Source of the DNA: Mycobacterium attenuatum | GTDB lineage: Bacteria > Actinomycetota > Actinomycetes > Mycobacteriales > Mycobacteriaceae | Assembly: GCF_900566085.1 (NCBI RefSeq) | Contig: NZ_UPHT01000046.1 | Span: forward strand, 1-64,000 | Reading direction: 5' to 3' | DNA: 64,000 nt | In this document: piece after piece, positions 31,716-39,278 of the stretch | Numbering within the stretch: the stretch's first letter is position 1 | How the letters are laid out: each line of letters starts with the position of its first letter | Position numbers and translations under genes: made by a program | Notes under the pieces: generated by a model | The model's database searches: none | What the model was told of the DNA's origin: nothing | The model's input: the letters and a program-made list of their open reading frames with translations, nothing else

Positions 31716-32677
31716 CGTCCGGCCGCCTCGAGCAGCTCGAGCAGATCCCACTCGTTCTCACAGACCCGGCGCCCTATCGCCGCCAACTCGACCGATCGGG
31801 TCCGACCACTCAAGTGGCGCTCCGCCTGGTATCGACAGATGACACCCCAACGCAGGGTGGCCAGTACCAACCACCAGCGAAACGCCGCCCGATCGACGGT
31901 GGCCCCGCCGGCTTCCTCATACGCCTGCAACAGGCTCTCGATGCTGCCCAGCCCGCCGGCGCCAAGGCTCGCCGGAGCCCCGAACCGCCAGGCCCGCACA
32001 CAAAACCAGGCCAGGTCCTCATATGCCTCCCCGACATGCACCAGCTCCCAATCCAGAACGGCCGCAAGGTCGGAGCCGTCGACCATGAGATTTCCCATCC
32101 GGAAGTCGCCATGCACCAGAACGGCTGTCGAAGGCGGTGGTCGACGCGCCGCAAGCCAGCGGAAGGCCCATTCGAAGGTGGCGGTGGTGTCGCCCATGGC
32201 ATCGAGCCGGTCACGCCACTGCTCAACCGGGTCCTCTCGGACGAGACCCAGGCCATTCCACTCGGCGCGGTGAATCGCGGCCAGTGCTCGCGCGCATTGG
32301 CGCAACAGCCGTGTCCGGCCGGGATCATCGAGTTGCCGCTGGATGCGCCGGACAATGGTTTCGCCTTCGACCTCTTCGCAGATCAGGAACGGATTACCCA
32401 GTGCCGCAGGCGAATCGTCGGCGAGCAGAATATGCGGCACCGGCGCGCCCGCGGCTGCCGCGGCGGCCTGGACGCGGGCTTCGAGTTCCATACCGGCGTG
32501 CACGTCGTCGGGCGGGCCGATGCGCAGAATCAGCGGTCGACGCTCGGCGCTCACGACGGCGTCGAACGCCGACGTGGTCCTGCTGGCGCCGCCGGTGAGC
32601 ATCCGCAGGTTTTCGATCGCCACCTCGGCGCCCAGCAACGGGCTCAGCAGCGCGGCCATGTCCTCCGACAGAGTCAC
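31712..32677 (-). CDS. APH-family kinase, possible 4-hydroxyacyl-CoA kinase
   Basis: 321 residues with the aminoglycoside-phosphotransferase/choline-kinase fold. The catalytic loop is VHGDFRMGNLMVD (His189, Asp191, Asn196) and the magnesium-binding aspartate is Asp209 in VLDWE. FLICEEVEG corresponds to the hinge and LRIGPP to the ATP-binding lysine/arginine strand. Although such genes are often labelled as antibiotic kinases, here it lies between an acyl-CoA dehydrogenase and a DUF6285 protein, overlapping both by four bases. In LvaA of P. putida and the kinase part of animal ACAD10/ACAD11, this fold phosphorylates 4-hydroxyacyl-CoA. That role is the best guess. Confidence 0.8.
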   Translation of the reverse strand: MTLSEDMAALLSPLLGAEVAIENLRMLTGGASRTTSAFDAVVSAERRPLILRIGPPDDVHAGMELEARVQAAAAAAGAPVPHILLADDSPAALGNPFLICEEVEGETIVRRIQRQLDDPGRTRLLRQCARALAAIHRAEWNGLGLVREDPVEQWRDRLDAMGDTTATFEWAFRWLAARRPPPSTAVLVHGDFRMGNLMVDGSDLAAVLDWELVHVGEAYEDLAWFCVRAWRFGAPASLGAGGLGSIESLLQAYEEAGGATVDRAAFRWWLVLATLRWGVICRYQAERHLSGRTRSVELAAIGRRVCENEWDLLELLEAAGR

Positions 32678-33912
32678 TTCTTGCCGAACTTGAACAGCCG
32701 CTGCGCAACCCGGCGGATCTGAATCTCCTCCGCGCCCTCGGTGATCCGATAGCGGCGATGATGGCGGTAGATGTGCTCGAACGGTTCGTGACGGCTATAT
32801 CCCACTCCGCCGAAGACTTGCATGGCCCGGTCGGCGGCCTCACAGACCAGCCGGTTGGCGCGGTAATTGGCCATTGCCACCTTGTCCGACACTTCCATGT
32901 GGTGATTGCGATCCAATTGGTCGGCCGCGTAGTACACCAGCAGCCGCACCATCTGCGCCTCGGTCTGCAACTCGACCAGCGGCCACTGGACAGCCTGGTT
33001 CACCGACAATGCCTTACCGAATACCCAGCGTTCGTTGGCGTAGTCGACGGCCCGGTCGATGCAATACTGGGCGGCGCCCAGGCTGCTGGCCGCCTGACGA
33101 ATCCTGTTCTCGTGCAAGAATGTCTGGCCCACCTCCAAACCACGGTCGACCTCGCCGAGGACGGCGTCACCGGATACCCGGACATCCTCAAGTGCCACCT
33201 CGCCGTGGTCGGTCGGCATGTTGAGCGTCCACCAGTAGTACGGCACGGTGAAGCCGGGCGTATCGGTGGGGACGAGAAACGCGGTGATGCCACGGGCCTG
33301 ACCGGGTTCGCCCGAGGTTCGGGCGAACACCAGATCATGGGTGGCGCGGTGTACACCGGTGTTGAACCGCTTGGCGCCGTTGATCACCCAGCTGTTGCCG
33401 TCGCGCTCGGCACGGGTCTCGAGCCAGGTGGCATCCGAGCCGTGATTGGGCTCGGTCAAACCGAATGCCATCGACCGCTCGCCGGTGATCAGCGCCTCGG
33501 TCCACTCCTTCTGCTGCGCCTCGGTGCCGAATCGGTCCATCATGATGACCTGGGGGAAGTTGCCGACGATGGAGGACTCGTTCTGCAAGTCGTTGTGCAG
33601 CCCGAGCCCCTTGTGCGCCAGATGTTCCCGGATGACGGCCATATCGACGTTGGTTCCGTCGCGGCCTCCGAACCGCGACGGCAGGCCGTAACGCAGCCAG
33701 CCCGACTGGTCGGCGCGCCTGCGCATCTCGGCCAGCAGGTCCTCCCACTCGCGCCGGGGGACGCCACCGTTGTCCCAGTCGGTGCGGGCATGCTCGCGGC
33801 GGTGGTCGAAATACTGGATGTGCTGGCGTTCTAGCGGTTTGATCTCGGACTCGATGAATTCGTCCATCTCGGCAAGCAGACCGGGAAGATGTTCTGGCAG
33901 ACTAAAATCCAC
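32674..33912 (-). CDS. Acyl-CoA dehydrogenase family protein
   Basis: 412 residues, full-length for the family. FGLTEPNHGSDATWLETRA is the flavin/substrate signature, LGAAQYCIDRAVDYANER and MQVFGGVGYSRHEPFEHIYR are the C-terminal domain, and ITEGAEEIQIRRVAQR holds the glutamate that serves as the base in most members. The sequence is of the LvaC/ACAD11 type in its context: it is fused by ATGA overlap to an APH-family kinase. It may remove the phosphate from a 4-phosphoacyl-CoA to give an enoyl-CoA rather than perform a normal dehydrogenation; this is inference. Confidence 0.85.
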   Translation of the reverse strand: MDFSLPEHLPGLLAEMDEFIESEIKPLERQHIQYFDHRREHARTDWDNGGVPRREWEDLLAEMRRRADQSGWLRYGLPSRFGGRDGTNVDMAVIREHLAHKGLGLHNDLQNESSIVGNFPQVIMMDRFGTEAQQKEWTEALITGERSMAFGLTEPNHGSDATWLETRAERDGNSWVINGAKRFNTGVHRATHDLVFARTSGEPGQARGITAFLVPTDTPGFTVPYYWWTLNMPTDHGEVALEDVRVSGDAVLGEVDRGLEVGQTFLHENRIRQAASSLGAAQYCIDRAVDYANERWVFGKALSVNQAVQWPLVELQTEAQMVRLLVYYAADQLDRNHHMEVSDKVAMANYRANRLVCEAADRAMQVFGGVGYSRHEPFEHIYRHHRRYRITEGAEEIQIRRVAQRLFKFGKK

Positions 33913-33923
33913 GATTGAGCTCC

Positions 33924-34544
33924 TTATGCGCCGTACAGAGTTTTCTTCCAGATCGTTGACAACGTCTTGATCGCATCCTCGTCGCTGATGTCCAGACGCA
34001 GATTTTCAGAGCCCGAGCGCCCCACGAACACGGTGGTGAAGTTTTCGAACAGCAGCGCGATCGCGGCGGCCGTGTGCTGCGGATGCAGCTCAGCACCGTA
34101 ACCCTGCTCCTGAGCGCGGCGGACCGATGCGGCCACGATGTCCATTCCGAAACGCCGGAATTCGTTCTGCACGGCGGCGAAACGCCGTTGGGTGGCGGCC
34201 AGTTGGGCAACGGCGATCATGATGCCGATGTTTTGTTTGAAGATGTTCCAGTATCCGGTGACCACCGAGGTGAAGAACGTGTCGTCGTCGGGGGTATCCG
34301 GCAGATGCACACTCAGCCCGGACGGAGCGACAACGTCGTGCAGAAATGATTCGGCGAGCGCGGCCAGTAGGTCTTCTTTGTCGGAGAAGTACCGGTAGAA
34401 CACCGCGGGCGACTTACCGGCGGCCGAGGTGATGTCGGCCAGAGTGGTTCCGTGAAAGCCGCGTTCGGCAAAGAGCTTTCGCGCAGCCTGTTCGATGGCC
34501 TGCCGGGTCTGGCGGCCCTTGGCGGTGAGTACGCCGGCGGCCAT
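33924..34544 (-). CDS. TetR-family regulator inside the catabolic operon
   Basis: 206 residues. The N-terminal helix-turn-helix is standard: AARKLFAERGFHGTTLADIT then AAGKSPAVFYRYFSDKEDLL. The ligand domain is of the general acyl-CoA or aromatic type and gives no specific clue. It is embedded between the lyase gene (one-base overlap, TGATG) and the acyl-CoA dehydrogenase gene (11-base gap), so it is made with the enzymes and probably controls them by feedback. A 16-base near-palindrome at 38983-38998, upstream of the first operon gene, is the likely operator. Confidence 0.88.
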   Translation of the reverse strand: MAAGVLTAKGRQTRQAIEQAARKLFAERGFHGTTLADITSAAGKSPAVFYRYFSDKEDLLAALAESFLHDVVAPSGLSVHLPDTPDDDTFFTSVVTGYWNIFKQNIGIMIAVAQLAATQRRFAAVQNEFRRFGMDIVAASVRRAQEQGYGAELHPQHTAAAIALLFENFTTVFVGRSGSENLRLDISDEDAIKTLSTIWKKTLYGA

Positions 34545-35440
34545 CAGTTCCGCATCCGGTCGCCGGCTCGTAACAACGCACCCGGCAAGTCATGGCCGAC
34601 CACCGATTTCGCAACCTCGGCCGCGGCAATGGCGGCCGGCAGGTCGATGTCGACCTCGAAACCGCTGTCGGCCAGCAGATACACTAGATCCTCGGTGGCG
34701 ATGTTGCCGGTGGCTCCGGGGGCGAACGGGCAGCCGCCAAGGCCGCCGACCGAGGCATCCAGCCGGGTGACACCGGAACAGACCGCCGCGTAGGCGCTGG
34801 CCAGGCCCGCACCCCGAGTGTTGTGGAAGTGTCCGCCCAGCGCAATGTCGCCAATCACCGGATGTAGCTGTGCGATCAGCGAACTCACCCGACCCGGCGT
34901 CGCGGTGCCGATGGTGTCGGCGATCGAGAACCGGTCCACGCCCAGGCCGCGGGCGACGGCGGCGATGTCGAGCACCCGCTGCGACGGGGTGGGACCGTCG
35001 AACGGACAATCCCATGCGGTGGCCACGATCACCTCGACGGTCACCCCGCTGCCGCGGGCGATGGCGAGGATCTCGCCGATCTGACTGGTTGCCTCGGCGC
35101 TGCTGCGACCGACGTTGGCCGCGCTGAACGAGTCGCTGGCTGCCACCACATATTCGATGGCGCGCAGGCCCGCCGCGATCGCCCGCTTGGCGCCGTTGGG
35201 GCTGGCTACCAGCGCGGAGAACTCGATGTCGGGATACCGGTGCAACTCGGCCGCGAGTTCGGCGGCATCGGCCATCGCCGGAACTTTGGACGGCGACACG
35301 AACGCCGTTGCTTCCATCTCACGCACTCCCGTGGCGGCGATCGCGACCAGCAACTCCAGCTTGGCCGCCAACGGGATCGGCTTTTCGATCTGCAGTCCGT
35401 CGCGCAGCGAGACCTCGCGAATGGTCACATGCTGGTTCAT
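34544..35440 (-). CDS. HMG-CoA-lyase-like (DRE-TIM) enzyme
   Basis: 298 residues of the HMGL-like TIM barrel. The DRE motif is seen in REVSLRDGLQIE, the metal-binding histidines in GHFHNTRG, and the catalytic cysteine loop in GGLGGCPFAPGATGN. Those residues match HMG-CoA lyases, which split 3-hydroxy-3-methylglutaryl-CoA into acetyl-CoA and acetoacetate; related lyases split other 3-hydroxy-acyl-CoA esters. Being next to a CoA-transferase gene (ATGA overlap at 35437-35440), it probably cleaves a hydroxyacyl-CoA formed by it. The substrate need not be HMG-CoA. Confidence 0.85.
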   Translation of the reverse strand: MNQHVTIREVSLRDGLQIEKPIPLAAKLELLVAIAATGVREMEATAFVSPSKVPAMADAAELAAELHRYPDIEFSALVASPNGAKRAIAAGLRAIEYVVAASDSFSAANVGRSSAEATSQIGEILAIARGSGVTVEVIVATAWDCPFDGPTPSQRVLDIAAVARGLGVDRFSIADTIGTATPGRVSSLIAQLHPVIGDIALGGHFHNTRGAGLASAYAAVCSGVTRLDASVGGLGGCPFAPGATGNIATEDLVYLLADSGFEVDIDLPAAIAAAEVAKSVVGHDLPGALLRAGDRMRN

Positions 35441-36645
35441 AGCACCCCCTCGGCGCGCAAATCGGTGAGCTCCTCGACGGTTTTGCCCAGCAGCCCGATA
35501 TAGACGTCGTCGTTATGCCGGCCAGGGTGGGGGGGACCGGCGGCGCGCACCCTGCCCGGTGATTCGGAGAGTACCGGTACGATCCCTGGACCCAATACGG
35601 ATCGTTCGACCCTCTCATCGTAATGTTCGACCAGCATGCCGCGCGCCCGTAGCTGTGGATCGTCGACCACTTCCGCGACGGTATTGATCGGCCCGGCGAT
35701 CACGCCTGCGGCGGAGAGAGTTTCGATGATTTCGCCGGGCCGGCGCTCCGCGGCCCAGGCGCCGATGATTGCGTCGAGTTCGTCCTGGTTGCGGCCGCGC
35801 GCCCCGTGGGTGGCGAACCGCTCGTCGGTGACCAGTTCCGGACGCCCCATTGCCTTGCACAGCCGGGCGAATACGGTGTCCTGATTCGCGGCGATCACCA
35901 CCCAGGAGCCGTCGGCACTGCGGTAGATGTTGGACGGCGCAATGCCTTCCAGACGGGTGCCGGACGGTCCGCGTACCACCCCGCCGACGTCATAGTCCGG
36001 AATCGTGGATTCCTGTACCGCCAAACAGGATTCGGTCAGGGCGACGTCGACCACCTGGCCCCTGCCGGTGACACCGCGGCGATACAGCGCGGCCAGCGCC
36101 CCCTGGGCGCCGAACATGCCGGCCAGGGTGTCACCCAGCGACAGTGCCAGCCGCGGCGGCGGACCGCCGGGGAACCCGTTGAGATGACGCAGTCCGCTGG
36201 CCGCCTCGGCCACCGAGGCGTATCCGGCCTTGTGTGCGTCGGGACCGGTTTGTCCGTAGCCCGACACCCGAACCAGAATGATGCCCGGGTTGCGTTCGCT
36301 GAGCACGTCGTAACCCAGGTTCCACTTTTCCAGCGTGCCCGGGCGGAAGTTCTCCACGACAATGTCGGATTTCTCGACCAATTCGAGAAAGAGCTCCCGG
36401 CCGCGCGGACGTCGCAGGTCAAGGGTGACGGCCCGCTTGTTGCGGGCATGCACGGTCCAGAACACATGGTGCCCGTTGAGTTCGGCTTGACCCCAGGTGC
36501 GTAACGGATCCGGGGCACCTGGCGGCTCCACCTTGATGACGTCGGCGCCCATGTCGCCGAGCAGCCGCCCGGCGAACGGACCGGCGATCAAGGTGCCGAG
36601 TTCGAGCACCCGGATGCCGTCTAGCGGTCCGGTTGGCGCCGTCAC
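35437..36645 (-). CDS. Class III (CaiB/BaiF) CoA-transferase
   Basis: 402 residues. The family start LDGIRVLELGTLIAGPFAGRLLGDMGADVIKVE (shown here only as the hallmark LELGTLIAGPFAGR and GADVIKVEPP), the NKRAVTLDLR motif, VENFRPGTLEKW and the SVAEAASG region are all intact. Such enzymes move CoA between carboxylic acids through an aspartyl-CoA intermediate. It probably activates a hydroxy- or methyl-branched acid for the lyase encoded next to it; overlaps join it to both neighbours. Confidence 0.88.
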   Translation of the reverse strand: MTAPTGPLDGIRVLELGTLIAGPFAGRLLGDMGADVIKVEPPGAPDPLRTWGQAELNGHHVFWTVHARNKRAVTLDLRRPRGRELFLELVEKSDIVVENFRPGTLEKWNLGYDVLSERNPGIILVRVSGYGQTGPDAHKAGYASVAEAASGLRHLNGFPGGPPPRLALSLGDTLAGMFGAQGALAALYRRGVTGRGQVVDVALTESCLAVQESTIPDYDVGGVVRGPSGTRLEGIAPSNIYRSADGSWVVIAANQDTVFARLCKAMGRPELVTDERFATHGARGRNQDELDAIIGAWAAERRPGEIIETLSAAGVIAGPINTVAEVVDDPQLRARGMLVEHYDERVERSVLGPGIVPVLSESPGRVRAAGPPHPGRHNDDVYIGLLGKTVEELTDLRAEGVL

Positions 36646-37823
36646 CGCGTGCCCGCGAAGTCGTGTCGGATGAGCCAGTCGGTCACGACGTCGACGGCAT
36701 GTGCCAGCTTGTCGCGCTGGTTGGGCCCCGCGTAATAGTGTGTGGCACCGGGGATTTCGTATATCTCCTTGTCGGAATTCCCGATCGCGTCGAAGAGCCG
36801 CCGGGTATGGCTGGGCGTACAGGCGTCGTCTGCCAGGTTACCGATCACCAGTGCCGGGACGGCGAGATCACGCGCACATGCTACGCCGTCGCCGCGGGCA
36901 TCGTCATAACTCCACTGGGACAACCAACTCCGTAACGAGCAGAACCGGGCCAACCCGACCGGGCTCATGTTCACCACTCGCGGATCACCCAGATAGCAGG
37001 TGCCCGGGGTGCGTTCGTTGGGATCGACGGTCGGGTCGAGCCACCTCGGGTCGGCCATGGTGCCGTGCACGACGAAGCAGAACTCGTCATCGGGGCAGCC
37101 CCGGGCGGCGAGTTCGGCGAGCTTGTCCTTGACCCAGGCGGTGATTCGGCGATTTCGGTCGATCTGAGCCTGCCGGTACCGCGCCAGGAATTCCTGGCTG
37201 TAGGGCGGCTGGTTGGGATTATCCGGGTGGTACAGATCCAATTCGGGATCGCGCTTGGTCGGGTCGGTTTCGTCGAGGATCGACGCGTCGAGCCATTCAG
37301 TGAGCGTGCCGTGCCGGCTGACGTGCGCGGCCAGCAACATGATTCCGTCCGCGGCGGGAAGGTCGAGCCGGGTCAGGTCGGGACCGTCGCCGGAGGGGCT
37401 GGAGGTGACGGTCGCGTGCTGCGCCTGTTGTTGGTAGAACATCGATAGCGAACCGCCGCCGCTCCACCCGGCCAGCACCACTTTCTGGTATCCCAGCCTG
37501 GCTTTCGCGTCCTTGATGCACTCGCCGAGGTCCTCGACCACCTTCTCCATCAGCAGCCCTGAGTCGGTGCCGCGAAACCGGCTGTTGCAGTAGATGACGT
37601 GGTGGCCGGCCCGGGCGAGCGCGTTGATCATCGGCAGATATGCGCCGCCGCCGATCGGGTGCATGAACACCAGTGCGGTGTCCGACGGCTTATCCGAGGG
37701 CCGCAGCAGATAGCTTTCCAGCACGGTGATCTCGGCCAGCCCGCCATAGACATCGCGGACGCCGGAATTGTTCTGGAAGGCAACGAGGTAAGGAATTCGC
37801 TGATAGTCGTGACGGGTCGTCAT
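36642..37823 (-). CDS. Alpha/beta hydrolase
   Basis: 393 residues. The nucleophile elbow is AGWSGGGSLS with Ser121; HPIGGG near residue 55 forms the oxyanion region; the aspartate lies in NLADDACTPSHTRRL and the histidine in IPGATHYYAGP. A long insertion (about residues 135-290) forms a cap. The fold and order suggest an esterase, lactonase or C-C bond hydrolase. Its place between a ring-cleaving dioxygenase homologue and a CoA-transferase suggests that it hydrolyses a ring-cleavage product or a lactone to a free acid; no direct proof. Confidence 0.8.
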   Translation of the reverse strand: MTTRHDYQRIPYLVAFQNNSGVRDVYGGLAEITVLESYLLRPSDKPSDTALVFMHPIGGGAYLPMINALARAGHHVIYCNSRFRGTDSGLLMEKVVEDLGECIKDAKARLGYQKVVLAGWSGGGSLSMFYQQQAQHATVTSSPSGDGPDLTRLDLPAADGIMLLAAHVSRHGTLTEWLDASILDETDPTKRDPELDLYHPDNPNQPPYSQEFLARYRQAQIDRNRRITAWVKDKLAELAARGCPDDEFCFVVHGTMADPRWLDPTVDPNERTPGTCYLGDPRVVNMSPVGLARFCSLRSWLSQWSYDDARGDGVACARDLAVPALVIGNLADDACTPSHTRRLFDAIGNSDKEIYEIPGATHYYAGPNQRDKLAHAVDVVTDWLIRHDFAGTR

Positions 37824-37824
37824 G

Positions 37825-38928
37825 TCAGTGCTGCCCTAGGTCGTGGGCCAGCATCTCGGCGCACGGGGTGAGTCGCCGGCGGGTATCGATGGCGATCACC
37901 TGCCAGTCGACGGTCGAATATTCGTCGAACTTGCGACGGGCGCGTTGCCGTGCCTTTTCCGGTGCCCCATGGTGAACGCCTTGGGGGGCATGGGATATCA
38001 GCCCCGGCGGCATCGGAATGCCGTACAGCGAACCGCCGTGGAAGAAGGCGATCTCGTCATAGTCGACGTTGCGGTGATACCAGGGTGTGCGTTCCGTGCC
38101 GAGGATGCCCTCGGCGGGTTGGGGCAGGAAGTTCATGACATAGACCTCGGTGGCCTGCATGAACAGATGCACTGTAGGGGGCAGGTGGACGCTGTTGGAG
38201 GTGACGACGTTGTAGTCGCCGATGTTGAAGGTGAACGGGAAGTTGTCGCCGCGCCAGCCTTCGACGTCGATCGGATTGTGTTGGTAGTAAAGGCTTGTCG
38301 GGCCGCCCTCGGCAAGAGGCCGGTGGATTAGCCGCACCTCGTATTGGTCACGGCCATCGTCGTCGATCGGTGCCGGCTCCGGGATGGTGATCTGCGACGG
38401 GTCGAACGGGAAGTGCCGGCCCAGCGCGCCCGGCGCCGGCACCCGAAATTCGTCGGCGGCCTCGACCATCAGCAGGGTCGTTTCGCTGTCCGGTATCTGG
38501 CGCCAGGTGCAGGCCTTGGGGATATAGACCCAGTCACCCTCCCGGTAACGCAACGGGCCGAACTCGGTTTCGGCCATGCCGCTGCCCCGGTGGACGAAGC
38601 ACAGCAAGTCGCCGTCGACGTGGCGGGTGTAGAACGGCATGGCCTGGTGGCGGCGGCTCAGCAGAATCCGGCAGTCGATGTTGTGGAACATCAGCAGCGG
38701 ACCGCCGTTGGCATCGGTGGCGTCGCTGGGTTTGAGGTCATCGGATAGGACGTCGAGGGGTCGCAGCGGGCCGACCGCCCGATACGCGGTGGGGTCGTGG
38801 CGGCGGTAGATGTTGGCGGTCCGTCCGGTGAATCCGCCGCGGCCCAGTTCGTCGTCCTTGAGCCCGTCGAGATCGGCATGCAGGCGCCGCGGTGTCCGGC
38901 CCTTACGCAGGTGGACAAAGGATTCCAT
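37825..38928 (-). CDS. Homogentisate 1,2-dioxygenase-like enzyme
   Basis: 367 residues of the homogentisate-dioxygenase cupin family, shorter than the usual 430-440. The iron ligand region reads PWYHRNVDYDEIAFFHGG (His285, Asp291 or Glu292) and ISHAPQGVHHG (His313, His320), which matches the His-Glu-His triad of homogentisate dioxygenase, with one extra residue between the histidine and the acid. The N-terminal cupin is FVHRGSGMAETEFGPLRYREGDWVYIP. First gene of the eight-gene operon; it probably opens an aromatic diol or carries out a related oxygenation. The true substrate may not be homogentisate, because no fumarylacetoacetase or maleylacetoacetate isomerase is nearby. Confidence 0.8.
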   Translation of the reverse strand: MESFVHLRKGRTPRRLHADLDGLKDDELGRGGFTGRTANIYRRHDPTAYRAVGPLRPLDVLSDDLKPSDATDANGGPLLMFHNIDCRILLSRRHQAMPFYTRHVDGDLLCFVHRGSGMAETEFGPLRYREGDWVYIPKACTWRQIPDSETTLLMVEAADEFRVPAPGALGRHFPFDPSQITIPEPAPIDDDGRDQYEVRLIHRPLAEGGPTSLYYQHNPIDVEGWRGDNFPFTFNIGDYNVVTSNSVHLPPTVHLFMQATEVYVMNFLPQPAEGILGTERTPWYHRNVDYDEIAFFHGGSLYGIPMPPGLISHAPQGVHHGAPEKARQRARRKFDEYSTVDWQVIAIDTRRRLTPCAEMLAHDLGQH

Positions 38929-39278
38929 ACGGTGGCTCCAGGGGGTCGGGCAGCTACGGGGGAATTCGGCGACACAAAACTGAAAGTGATATTACTTTTC
39001 TTTACGCTGGATGCAAGGGCCCCGCTCCGTGCGGTCGGCGCCGGCACGGCCGTTGACTAGGCGCCGGCGGCGCACGCGGCATCGGCTCGACCAGCCGAAT
39101 CGCCGGACGGTGCCGTGATGCACAGGCCTCCGGTCCAATGCGGTTGACGCGAGGCGACTTCGACTGTGCACAATGTCAACCAAAGTTTTCTAAAACCGCA
39201 ACGGCCGGTGACAAACGCGGTTACGGTACGCCGCAGTTGTCTACGCATGTTGACGTTCTGAGGGGCAGGTGGGGTGTG
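38929..39278. promoter_or_regulatory. Divergent control region, catabolic operon / PPE gene
   Basis: Some 350 bases between the dioxygenase-like gene (minus) and the PPE gene (plus). It holds the near-palindrome at 38983-38998 and an A+T-rich strip around 38970-39010 that is likely to contain the minus-strand promoter. A second A+T-rich spot lies near 39170-39200. No gene is apparent. Confidence 0.5.
38983..38998. promoter_or_regulatory. Candidate TetR operator (AAAGTgATATtACTTT)
   Basis: Sixteen-base dyad with five-base outer arms AAAGT/ACTTT and an ATAT centre; one base pair (G against T at positions 6 and 11) breaks perfect symmetry. It lies 55-70 bases before the first gene of the operon, which encodes its own TetR protein (33924-34544). 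Confidence 0.5.

Noticed and set aside
31712..32677. Annotation as an aminoglycoside-resistance phosphotransferase
   Set aside because: Fold is right but the operon context (acyl-CoA dehydrogenase, CoA-transferase, lyase, DUF6285-like partner) argues for a CoA-ester kinase instead.
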